From assembly GCA_044375555.1 (NCBI GenBank), contig JBILML010000035.1:1-27051 (forward strand): 27,051 nt of DNA. Reading direction: 5' to 3'. Source of the stretch: UBA967 sp044375555 (lineage in GTDB: Bacteria; Verrucomicrobiota; Verrucomicrobiia; Chthoniobacterales; Terrimicrobiaceae). Both the position numbers and the translations under genes were made by a program. Positions 15,401 through 21,336 of this stretch are shown piece after piece. The notes under the pieces are model-generated. The model was given only the letters and a program-made list of their open reading frames with translations. It made no database searches and was not told where the DNA came from. How positions within the stretch are numbered: position 1 is the first letter of the stretch; each line of letters starts with the position of its first letter.

Positions 15401-18070
15401 GGACTCGCCGCCGGAGAGGGAATTCACGGGCTGGCCGAGCTTGAGGTAGTCGAGGCCGACCTCGGCGAGAAGGGTCAAGGGGCCGGTGATTTTTCCGGAC
15501 TTGTCGAGCGGCTTGAAGAATTCGACGGCCTCGGCGGCGGTGAGTTCGAGGACTTCGTGGATGGATTTTCCGGCGACTTGGATTTTCAGCAGCGGCGGGC
15601 GGAAGCGGGTGCCGTCGCATTCGGGGCAGCGGAGGAAGAGGTCGCTGAGGAATTGCATCTCGACCTTCTCGAAACCCAGGCCGCCGCAGCGGTCGCAGCG
15701 TCCGTTGCCGGAGTTGAAGGAAAAGCTCGAAGGCGTGAAGCCGGCGGCTTCGGCGGCCGGGGAATCACCGAAGAGGCCGCGGATGTGCTCGTAGACGCCG
15801 AGGTAGACAGCCGGCGTGGAGCGGGGTGTTTTCGAAAGAGGGGATTGATCGACCATCACGACCTCATCCACTTCCTCGTCCCCTTCGATCGATTTCACGA
15901 AGCCGGCGGCTTCCTCCTCGGGCGCGTCTTCGCCGATCAGCTGGCGGTGGAGGACATCGCGGACGAGGGAGGTTTTGCCCGAACCCGAAACTCCCGTGAC
16001 GGCGCAGAGGACACCGAGGGGGAATTTGACCGAGAGGTTTTTGATGTTGTGGTGGGTGACGCCTTTGAGGGTGATGTGGCCGGTGGGCTTGCGGCGTTTT
16101 TTCGGGACGGGGATGGATTTTTTCCCCGTGAGGTAGTCGGCGGTGAGGGAGTTTTTGGCCGTGGCGAAATTTTCGGCAGGGCCGCAGTAGAGGAGGTGTC
16201 CGCCCGAGCGGCCGCGGCCGGGGCCGATGTCCACGAGTTCGTCGGCGGCGCGGATGACGGCTTCTTCATGCTCGACGACGAGGAGGGTGTTGCCCTTGTC
16301 GCGGAGGCCGCGGAGGATTTCGATGAGGCGCGAGGTGTCGCGCGGGTGGAGGCCCACGCTGGGTTCGTCCAGGACGAAGAGGGTGTTGACGAGCGAGGCG
16401 CCGAGGCAGGTGGTGAGATTGACGCGCTGGATTTCGCCTCCGGAAAGCGAGCGGGTCGGTCGGTCGAGCGAGAGGTAGCTGAGGCCGATGCGGCAGAGGT
16501 AGGCCACGCGGGAGGTGATTTGTTTATGGACGAGCTGGGCGGAGGCGTCGGCGTGGGGGATCGAGAGATTTTCGAGGATGGGGAGGAGGCGCTTGAGGGG
16601 GAGCGCGGAGACGGCGGGGAGGGTGAGGGTTGGTGAGGTTTCGGAGTCAGTGCCGACACGGGCGGGACGCCCATGCCCCTTTCTTTTTGGAGCGGGGGTC
16701 GAGGAGGTTTCGGAGTCTTGGGATGACAGGCGGGACGCCTGTCCTACGGGGGAGGTTGGAAGGCGGAAGTTGAGGGTGTCGGGCTGGAAGCGGCCGCCGT
16801 GGCAGACTGGGCAGGGTTGGTAGCTGCGGTAGCGGGAGAGCAGCACACGGATGTGCATTTTGTAGGCTTTGCTCTCAAGCCAGCGGAAGTAGCCGTTGAC
16901 GCCATACCACTCGCCGGATTCCCGGGCTTCGGTGGGGTTGAGCCCGGGTTCGCCCTCGATGACGAAGTCGCGGTCGGCTTGCGGGAGGCGTTCGAAAGTG
17001 CGGTGGATGTCGATGCCGCGCTTGCGGCAGTGGCGCAGGAGGTCGTCCTGGCACTCGGCGGATTGGCCGCTTTGGAAGGGGCGGATGACGCCTTCGGAGA
17101 TCGAGAGCGAGGCGTCGGGGATGACGCGATGCATGTCGATGCCGATGATGCGGCCGAAGCCTTTGCACTCGGGGCAGGCGCCGAGGGGGGAGTTGAAACT
17201 GAAGAGGCCGGGTGAGGGGGGGCGAATGTCGAGATCGCAGGGGGCGCAATGCCAACCGGAGGTGTGGTAATCGATTCGAGCGGTGGCGGGGTCGATGACG
17301 GCAAGGCGGTCGTTTCCAAGACGGAGGGCGGCTTCGATGGACTCGTTGAGGCGGGGGGAGACGGCGCTGCGCTCCTGAAGCTTGGGCGCCGACGGAGCGT
17401 CGCCCTCCATGGGGTCGGTCACGGGTGGGACGCCGGTGCTGCCTTCGATATCGATGCGGTCTTGGATGACGAGGATTTCGGCGGGGAGTTTCTTGAGGGA
17501 TGAGGGTTCGTCGGTGCGGAGGGTTTTTCCGTTGATCCAGATGCGGAGGTAGCCTTGTCCGGCGAGGAATTCGAAAAAGTCGGAGGGTTTCGTTTTTTCC
17601 GGGACCTTGATCGGGAAGGCGATGAGGAGGGATTTTCCGGGGTGGGCGGCGAGGATTTGGCGGAGGATCGAGCCCGGGGTGCCGGGGAGGATTTCGCCGG
17701 AGCATTTCGGGCAGAAGGCCTTGGCGGCTCGGGGGAAGAGGAGCTTCAGGTAGTCATTGATCTCGGTGATCGTGCCGACGGTCGAGCGCGTGGTGCGGAC
17801 ATTGTTCGCCTGCTCGATGGCGATGGCGGGCGGGATGCCTTCAATGCTGTCGGCGAGCGGTTTATCCATCCGCTCGAGGAACTGGCGGGTGTAGGGACTG
17901 AAGGTCTCCACATAACGCCGTTGTCCCTCGGCGTAGATGGTATCGAACGCAAGGCTCGATTTGCCGCTGCCACTGGGTCCAGTAACGACAATGAGCTTCC
18001 CTAGGGGAAGCTCAAGGTCAATTCCTTGGAGGTTATTTTGTCTGGCTCCGCGGAGCCGAATGTAATCCAC
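12431..18070 (-). CDS. uvrA: Double-length excinuclease ABC subunit A
   Basis: UvrA finds bulky DNA lesions with UvrB in nucleotide excision repair. This 1879-residue protein is two UvrA copies fused head to tail (about 1-990 and 1017-1879); Chlamydiae are known to have a similar double UvrA. Four Walker A motifs (GPSGSGKSS 31, GVSGSGKTS 693, GLSGSGKST 1047, GVSGSGKST 1566) and four LSGGE signatures (542, 885, 1414, 1757) are intact. Zinc-finger Cys pairs occur in both halves (275/278 with 299/302, 792/795 with 815/818, 1264/1267 with 1288/1291, 1667/1670 with 1690/1693). The fourth Walker B reads ILEEP instead of LDEP. Five palindromic repeats lie in frame near residues 211-230, 442-472 and 995-1003. 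The start is GTG at 18070, 20 bases after the HU gene. Confidence 0.97.
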   Translation of the reverse strand: MDYIRLRGARQNNLQGIDLELPLGKLIVVTGPSGSGKSSLAFDTIYAEGQRRYVETFSPYTRQFLERMDKPLADSIEGIPPAIAIEQANNVRTTRSTVGTITEINDYLKLLFPRAAKAFCPKCSGEILPGTPGSILRQILAAHPGKSLLIAFPIKVPEKTKPSDFFEFLAGQGYLRIWINGKTLRTDEPSSLKKLPAEILVIQDRIDIEGSTGVPPVTDPMEGDAPSAPKLQERSAVSPRLNESIEAALRLGNDRLAVIDPATARIDYHTSGWHCAPCDLDIRPPSPGLFSFNSPLGACPECKGFGRIIGIDMHRVIPDASLSISEGVIRPFQSGQSAECQDDLLRHCRKRGIDIHRTFERLPQADRDFVIEGEPGLNPTEARESGEWYGVNGYFRWLESKAYKMHIRVLLSRYRSYQPCPVCHGGRFQPDTLNFRLPTSPVGQASRLSSQDSETSSTPAPKRKGHGRPARVGTDSETSPTLTLPAVSALPLKRLLPILENLSIPHADASAQLVHKQITSRVAYLCRIGLSYLSLDRPTRSLSGGEIQRVNLTTCLGASLVNTLFVLDEPSVGLHPRDTSRLIEILRGLRDKGNTLLVVEHEEAVIRAADELVDIGPGRGRSGGHLLYCGPAENFATAKNSLTADYLTGKKSIPVPKKRRKPTGHITLKGVTHHNIKNLSVKFPLGVLCAVTGVSGSGKTSLVRDVLHRQLIGEDAPEEEAAGFVKSIEGDEEVDEVVMVDQSPLSKTPRSTPAVYLGVYEHIRGLFGDSPAAEAAGFTPSSFSFNSGNGRCDRCGGLGFEKVEMQFLSDLFLRCPECDGTRFRPPLLKIQVAGKSIHEVLELTAAEAVEFFKPLDKSGKITGPLTLLAEVGLDYLKLGQPVNSLSGGESQRLKLVHHLIRQSREKALLIFDEPTTGLHFDDVALLVKVFHRLVDEGNSVIVIEHNLEVVKCADWVIDLGPEGGDEGGQIVAAGTPEKILESPESHTARFLKILLEGPAPSGPSLLEESPLPLPPRSNFISVRGAREHNLKNIDIDIPRDGMVVVTGLSGSGKSTLAFDILFAEGQRRFLDSMSAYARQFVDQLEKPDVDSIEGLPPSVAIEQRVTRGGGKSTVATVTEIYHFLRLLFSKLGTQFCPDCDVAVASRTPTAIAEEVSAHAAKGPVKILANLVKGRKGFHTEVARAAARQGIETLIVDGDRVAVDAFQKLERFKEHTIDAIVGELDAPDLKKADDLVRKALRLGKGTARLVDAKGKSTTLSTEMNCPSCQRAFEPLDPRLFSFNSPHGWCQHCRGFGEVWKGLGSGDHDFESAIEAELDEERRHEGLEDEEPRPCPICKGTRLNETATHVRIQKTSIADFTHSPASAALSLCDSLEFTGPAAEVARDIVTEIRQRLSFLAKVGLDYLALDRSAKTLSGGESQRIRLAAQLGSNLRGVLYVLDEPTIGLHPRDNERLLDALQTLAKKGNSLVVVEHDEETMRRADRIIDLGPGAGSRGGEIVTSGTLAEILEHPTSHTARALREPMKHPIRGSRRPAADEWLELKGCRLHNIQNESVRIPLHRLTVLTGVSGSGKSTLIRGIVVPAVRDALTRKRAPLHSDLHTGISGFENLGGVLEVDQSPIGKTSRSTPATYVKVFDEIRKLFASLPAARMRGYTNSRFSFNNEGGRCEACLGQGVIKLEMNFLPASYMPCQDCNGRRYNPSTLEILYNGKSIGDVMDMTIEQAVEFFAAHPKIRRPLSLLQETGLGYLKLGQPSPTLSGGEAQRIKLVTQLARRATSAAEEIRTTRKGKSILYILEEPTIGLHAHDVAQLIQVLHRLVDEGGTVVVIEHHLDIIAEADHILDIGPEAGSQGGKVVATGTPEKIAQSKTSRTAPFLLEIL
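15063..15086 (-). repeat. In-frame REP hairpin in uvrA linker (GGAGG tag, CTCCGT loop)
   Basis: On minus: tag GGAGG, stem GACCCG, loop CTCCGT, stem CGGGTC and a final C. It is translated as LEGPAPSGP (about residues 995-1003), in the linker between the two UvrA copies, and is read in the same frame as the GGAGG element at 17385-17408. Confidence 0.85.
16657..16675 (-). repeat. In-frame GTCCC-loop hairpin in uvrA, second of tandem pair
   Basis: On minus: stem CATGGGC, loop GTCCC, stem GCCCGTG (one mismatch). It is translated as HGRPARV. GACTCCGAAACCTC follows on minus (16635-16648), the same 14-mer that follows the neighbouring unit (16704-16717), giving a 69-base (23-codon) tandem repeat. 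Confidence 0.8.
16725..16747 (-). repeat. In-frame GTAG-tagged GTCCC-loop hairpin in uvrA
   Basis: On minus: tag GTAG, stem GACAGGC, loop GTCCC, perfect stem GCCTGTC. The GTAG tag is the tetranucleotide known from enterobacterial and Pseudomonas REPs. It is translated as VGQASRLSS (about residues 442-450), between NFRL and LPAVSAL of the first UvrA half. Confidence 0.85.
17385..17408 (-). repeat. In-frame REP hairpin in uvrA (GGAGG tag, CTCCGT loop)
   Basis: On minus: tag GGAGG, stem GCGACG, loop CTCCGT, stem CGGCGC (one mismatch) and a final C. It is translated as MEGDAPSAP (about residues 221-229), directly after the GTCCC-loop hairpin at 17420-17438. Confidence 0.82.
17420..17438 (-). repeat. 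In-frame GTCCC-loop hairpin in uvrA, residues 212-218
   Basis: On minus: stem CACCGGC, loop GTCCC, stem ACCCGTG (imperfect). It is translated as STGVPPVTD (about residues 211-219). The palindrome is read here in a third frame compared with the copies at 16657 and 16725. Confidence 0.75.
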
Positions 18071-18090
18071 CCGTGAAATTCAGCGGGGGA

Positions 18091-18408
18091 TTAGCCCTGC
18101 TTGCCGCGGAGTTCTTCGGTGCGGAGAAGAACGCGCTGGCGCATGATTTTGCCGGATTTGAACTTCACCGTGGCGCGGGCTGGGATGACCACATCGTGTT
18201 CGGGTTTGTTCGGGTTGCGGCCGACGCGGGATTTGGTGAGTCGGACTTCGAAAACACCGAAGTTGCGGAGCTCGACATCGCTGCCGGTGGAGAGGGCTTC
18301 GGTGATGCCGTCGAGAGTGAGCTGGATGACGCTGAAAACTTCCTGTTGGGTGAGTCCGGTTTGTTTGCTGATCTGCATTACCAGATCCCGTTTGGTGAGG
18401 TTAGCCAT
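18091..18408 (-). CDS. HU/IHF-family DNA-binding protein
   Basis: A 105-residue histone-like protein that would bend DNA as a dimer in the nucleoid. It begins MANLTKRDLVMQISKQTGLT, has the helical dimerisation part, then the beta-arm with LRNFGVFEVRLTKSRVGRNP (Gly-Arg-Asn-Pro, near the intercalating Pro of the arm) and VIPARATVKFKSGKIMRQRV, and a short basic tail. The arm motif is closer to IHF than to HU, but subunit identity cannot be assigned. The frame is open to 18459; ATG at 18408 fits the family. It precedes uvrA by 20 bases on the same strand, so cotranscription is likely. Confidence 0.9.
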   Translation of the reverse strand: MANLTKRDLVMQISKQTGLTQQEVFSVIQLTLDGITEALSTGSDVELRNFGVFEVRLTKSRVGRNPNKPEHDVVIPARATVKFKSGKIMRQRVLLRTEELRGKQG

Positions 18409-18431
18409 TTGAGTGTGATGTTTAGTTGGTT

Positions 18432-18459
18432 TTAATAAAGGGGGCGGATTGAATACCAA
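18432..18459 (-). promoter_or_regulatory. Possible sigma70-type promoter for the HU-like gene
   Basis: On minus, TTGGTA (18454-18459) and TATTAA (18432-18437) are separated by 16 bases and lie just upstream of the HU-like start (leader about 20 bases). The boxes match the consensus only partly. Confidence 0.3.
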
Positions 18460-18486
18460 GGGACTGCGCGGTCAGCAACCCGATTT

Positions 18487-18500
18487 CGGAAAAATTTCCG
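18487..18500. promoter_or_regulatory. 14-bp palindrome CGGAAA-AA-TTTCCG
   Basis: A perfect inverted repeat in the 114-base gap between the HlyD-like gene and the HU-like gene, about 30 bases upstream of the candidate promoter. It could be an operator. It is not followed by a T-run in either transcription direction, so a terminator is less likely. Confidence 0.3.
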
Positions 18501-18522
18501 CAATCAAAAAAAGGGCTTGATT

Positions 18523-18882
18523 TTATTTCGGGCGTTGCGGGCCGACGGTTCCGTCGATGTTCACATGGACCACCGTGCCGGCTGGTGCGGAAGTGTCGGA
18601 ATCCATTTGGATCAAAGCCCGTCCCGTTTCCGAGATTTCGATCAGGGTTCCACCTTTGGTCTCATTGGCGGAAAGGGAAACGACGGCGCGTTGGCCAATT
18701 TGGAGATTCGAGCGGTTGGTAAAATGGGCCTCGACCTGAGACGCAGAAATGATGGCGGCCTCGTTCGCAAAAGGGTGGGTGCGTGTGTAGTTCCAGACCG
18801 TTAAGGAAAAAGCGGCGAGGCAGAGCAGGATCAGGCCGATGGCGACGGCGCGGCCGTTTCGGCGTTTCGGTTTAGTTTCCAT
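18523..18882 (-). CDS. Membrane-anchored protein with HlyD-like barrel segment
   Basis: A 119-residue protein with a basic N-terminus (METKPKRRNGR), one transmembrane helix (about 12-32, AVAIGLILLCLAAFSLTVW), and a short extracytoplasmic part. That part (AHFTNRSNLQIGQRAVVSLS, GGTLIEISETGRALIQMDSD, GTVVHVNIDG) resembles the terminal beta-barrel of HlyD-type membrane fusion proteins. The coiled-coil and lipoyl domains of a full HlyD are absent. It overlaps the trpC stop by 11 bases (ATGGAAACTAA), so it is translationally coupled to trpC, though no link to tryptophan synthesis is evident. The similarity is weak and judged by eye. Confidence 0.65.
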   Translation of the reverse strand: METKPKRRNGRAVAIGLILLCLAAFSLTVWNYTRTHPFANEAAIISASQVEAHFTNRSNLQIGQRAVVSLSANETKGGTLIEISETGRALIQMDSDTSAPAGTVVHVNIDGTVGPQRPK

Positions 18883-19714
18883 GGATGGGCGGTTGGGCCT
18901 CGATCGCTCTCTCGAAATCGGCGAGGCAGGCGGCGATGCCACGCGGGTCGCGCAGGAGGGAGGTTCCCACCAAGGCGGCATCGAACTTCGAGGAAACGGA
19001 GGCGATGGTCTCCGGCGCGAGGCCGCTCTCCGCCACGCGGAGGCAACCGGCGGGGAGATGGGTCACGAGATCGAAGACGGACATTTCGAGGCTGAAATCT
19101 TTTTGCGACGAACCGGTCGAACCGACGAAGCCCGAGGTGGATTTGAACTTCCGGCTGTTGATGCCAACGACGCGCGCAGATTTCGGGAGCAAGGCGATTT
19201 CGTCGAGGGTGTGGATTTCAAAAAGCGCATCCATTCCGAGCTCGAGGGCGAGTTGGTGGAAGTCGTGAAGCTGGGTGGCATCGAGCACATTGGCCATGAG
19301 GAGAATCGCATCTGCACCATGAGCGCGGGCTTCGAGGATTTGGTAGTCGTCGATGAAGAAATCCTTCCGCAGCACGGGTTGGGGGAGCGCTGCGCGGAGT
19401 CCGGCTAAATCCTCGACGCCCATGCCGAAGTGGGTGCGGTTGGTCAAAATCGAGACCGCGCGCACATGGCTCGAAGCGGCGTAGGTGGCCGCAGCGGCAT
19501 CCACATTTTCCTTGCGCATCGGGCCGACGCTCGGCGAGCAGCGCTTGATTTCGGCAATCAACCCAAATCCTCCCCGGCCGAGAGCTTCGGCAAAATCGCG
19601 GGCGGGAGGGGCGTCGGGCAGACGGGCGCGAATTTCAGCAAGGGGAACGGCTTGCTTGGCGGCGGCGACTTCCACGCGCACATCGGCCAAAATTTCGTCG
19701 AGGATCGTTTTCAA
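18872..19714 (-). CDS. trpC: Indole-3-glycerol phosphate synthase
   Basis: TrpC closes the indole ring in tryptophan synthesis, a TIM-barrel reaction on CdRP. The 280-residue product shows LIAEIKRCSPSVG (catalytic Glu and Lys), VLRKDFFIDDYQILEARAHGADAILL (catalytic Lys of RKDF), ALFEIHTLDEI (Glu), VVGINSRKFKS (Asn), and CLRVAESGL with AALVGTSLLR at the end. The best start is TTG at 19714, which overlaps the upstream stop as TTGA and gives MKTILDEILADV; no ATG fits. It follows the chorismate mutase gene directly, so the pair joins two branches of aromatic amino acid synthesis. No other trp gene is in the window. Confidence 0.93.
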   Translation of the reverse strand: MKTILDEILADVRVEVAAAKQAVPLAEIRARLPDAPPARDFAEALGRGGFGLIAEIKRCSPSVGPMRKENVDAAAATYAASSHVRAVSILTNRTHFGMGVEDLAGLRAALPQPVLRKDFFIDDYQILEARAHGADAILLMANVLDATQLHDFHQLALELGMDALFEIHTLDEIALLPKSARVVGINSRKFKSTSGFVGSTGSSQKDFSLEMSVFDLVTHLPAGCLRVAESGLAPETIASVSSKFDAALVGTSLLRDPRGIAACLADFERAIEAQPPIHGN

Positions 19715-20517
19715 GGTTTGGGATAACTGCCAAGGACTTTGACCCCCGAGCAAACAGCCGCCAACTCGGGCAGAAGGGTGGTTTTTTCCAAATCCTCGCG
19801 GTGGCCATCCGCTTCCACGAAAAACAGGGTGCCGGTCGAATCGTCGCTGGCCGGGCGGCTCGCGAAGTGGACGAGGTTGACTTCCCGTTGACGAAATGGC
19901 TCGAGCGCGGAAACGAGCGCGCCGGCTTTGTTCTCGATGCGAAGCATGATCATGGTGCGATCGGTGCCGGAGGGCTTGTTTGGCTGTCGGCCGAGAACGA
20001 GAAATTTCGCTCCGTCGTTTGTAATGATCTCCGCGCAGATGTGGAGATCGGTGGTTCCCAGACTGTCGAGGGTGGGGGAGGTGTGGCCATGCCCCGGCTC
20101 CTCGAGCGGCACGACCCCGCAATCCGCGTGCTGGCTGGAAGTCAGTGAAAAAACCTCCGAAACCGAGTCGCATGGGCGGTAACGAACACTCGAGCCGAAA
20201 CGCCCGAGAGCGGCTTGATGTGCGGGGCTGCCGGAGGGGCCGAAGCACGCGATGACGATGTCTTTTTCCAAGGCCAGCGAGGCGGACATGATCTCGCGGT
20301 AAATGGCGCGAATCGACTCGGGGCGCAATGGCCCCTCGCTGCGCTCGACCAGACTCCGCAGAAGCTTCATCTCGCGGTCGGGCGAGTAGATCGGCAGGGA
20401 GGCGCGGTTTTTGATGACACCGATTTCCTTTGCGAGCGTGGCGCGTTCGTTCAGGAGCCTGAGGAGCTCGGTGTCGAGGGCGTCGATCTGTTTCCGGAGA
20501 GTGTCGAGGTCGGGCAT
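19711..20517 (-). CDS. pheA: Chorismate mutase with truncated prephenate dehydratase domain and ACT domain
   Basis: This P-protein homologue has 268 residues where about 360 is normal. The AroQ-type chorismate mutase domain is complete (1-85: LRKQIDALDTELLRLLNERA, KEIGVIKNR, PDREM, AIYREIMSASLALE). The prephenate dehydratase part (87-176) starts normally (IACFGPSGSPAHQAALGRFG, DCGVVPLEE, TLDSLGTTDLHICAEI) but jumps straight to AKFLVLGRQPNKPSG. About 75-80 residues forming the second lobe are missing, including the catalytic TTRF Thr. VENS is changed to LEEP. The ACT domain follows (188-268, KAGALVSALEPF, ASRPAS, VLGSYPKP). It likely works as a regulated chorismate mutase. The stop overlaps the trpC TTG. 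Confidence 0.88.
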   Translation of the reverse strand: MPDLDTLRKQIDALDTELLRLLNERATLAKEIGVIKNRASLPIYSPDREMKLLRSLVERSEGPLRPESIRAIYREIMSASLALEKDIVIACFGPSGSPAHQAALGRFGSSVRYRPCDSVSEVFSLTSSQHADCGVVPLEEPGHGHTSPTLDSLGTTDLHICAEIITNDGAKFLVLGRQPNKPSGTDRTMIMLRIENKAGALVSALEPFRQREVNLVHFASRPASDDSTGTLFFVEADGHREDLEKTTLLPELAAVCSGVKVLGSYPKP

Positions 20518-20523
20518 GAGGGA

Positions 20524-20552
20524 GTTTTAAGTTTTAAGACTTAGGTTTTAAG
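20524..20552 (-). repeat. Four tandem TTTTAAG-type heptads upstream of pheA
   Basis: Plus strand: a leading G, then TTTTAAG, TTTTAAG, ACTTAGG and TTTTAAG. It matches 942-970 at 27 of 29 positions. It ends 6 bases before the pheA ATG and also supplies the TAA stop of scpB, so it bridges the whole scpB-pheA gap. Confidence 0.75.
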
Positions 20553-21336
20553 AGGGGGTGCTTGAATCGGTGGTCGATGAGGGGTCGGTGTCGGATGCCG
20601 AAGGGTTGTCTGTGGCCTCCTCTGGAGCGGGCTCGGCGGGCGTTTCGGCAGGGGTTTCTTTCGGCGGCTCGGCTTTTGGAAGTGGTATTTTGCGCAACTC
20701 CGAGGCGTTTGGGAGGTCATCGAGATCCTTCAATCCGAAGTGCTCCATGAAAAATTGCGAGGTCTCGTAAAGGAGTGGGCGGCCTGCGATTTCGGAGCGG
20801 CCGGCGATGCGAACCAGGTTTCGGTCGAGCAGCGTCTGCATCACGCCATCGACCGCGACGCCACGCACGGCTTCGATGTCGGCGCGGGTGATGGGTTGGC
20901 GGTAGGCGATGATGGCGAGGGTTTCCATCGCCGGGGCGCTCAGGCGGGCTTGGCGGTTCTCTGGAAAAAGCTGTCGCAGCCAAGGCGCGAAGTCGGCCTT
21001 CGTCACCAACTGCCAACCTGCCGCACTCTCGCGGACCTCAAAGGCCCGGCCGGTCTCGGCGTATTCGCGCTCGAGTTGTTCGATCGCGTCTTGAAGTTGC
21101 GCGGACTTCACTTTCGCGAAGCAGGTGATCTCGGGATTTTCCTTGGCGGCTTCGGCAGCCCCTTTCAGGAAATTCGAGAGTTCTTTGGCGGAAACGGGTT
21201 TTTGAGAAGCGAAGAGGATGGATTCGACGATGCGGTGGAGTGGGAAGGCCGGCTCGGCGACTTGCTCGGCCACGGAACTTTCGGGATTGGCGGACGACTC
21301 GTCGATTTCGGGTTGGTCGGTATTTTCTTCGCTCAT
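20548..21336 (-). CDS. scpB: Segregation and condensation protein B
   Basis: ScpB forms the bacterial condensin complex with Smc and ScpA. The 262-residue protein has the two winged-helix domains: FPLHRIVESILFASQKPVSAKEL (about 31-53), and ARLSAPAMETLAIIAYRQPI, TRADIEAVRGVAVDGVMQTLLDRNLVRIAGR and GRPLLYETSQFFMEHFGL (about 130-200). The N-terminus is an acidic extension, and the C-terminus a Pro/Glu/Thr/Ser-rich tail of about 50 residues, probably disordered. The start overlaps the scpA stop (ATGA), so the partners are made in step. The TAA stop falls in the heptad repeat at 20524-20552. Confidence 0.95.
   Translation of the reverse strand: MSEENTDQPEIDESSANPESSVAEQVAEPAFPLHRIVESILFASQKPVSAKELSNFLKGAAEAAKENPEITCFAKVKSAQLQDAIEQLEREYAETGRAFEVRESAAGWQLVTKADFAPWLRQLFPENRQARLSAPAMETLAIIAYRQPITRADIEAVRGVAVDGVMQTLLDRNLVRIAGRSEIAGRPLLYETSQFFMEHFGLKDLDDLPNASELRKIPLPKAEPPKETPAETPAEPAPEEATDNPSASDTDPSSTTDSSTPS

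Noticed and set aside
13496..16636. Open reading frame of 1046 codons on plus, opposite uvrA
   Set aside because: Its product is a Gly/Ala/Glu/Val-rich mirror of the uvrA codons with no motif. GC-rich codon use on minus leaves this antisense frame open by chance. The neighbouring antisense frame at 12299-13483 is rejected for the same reason.
19711..20517. Frameshift or sequencing error explaining the short pheA
   Set aside because: The bases between the two conserved parts are too few to encode the missing lobe in any frame, and both sides are in one continuous frame.
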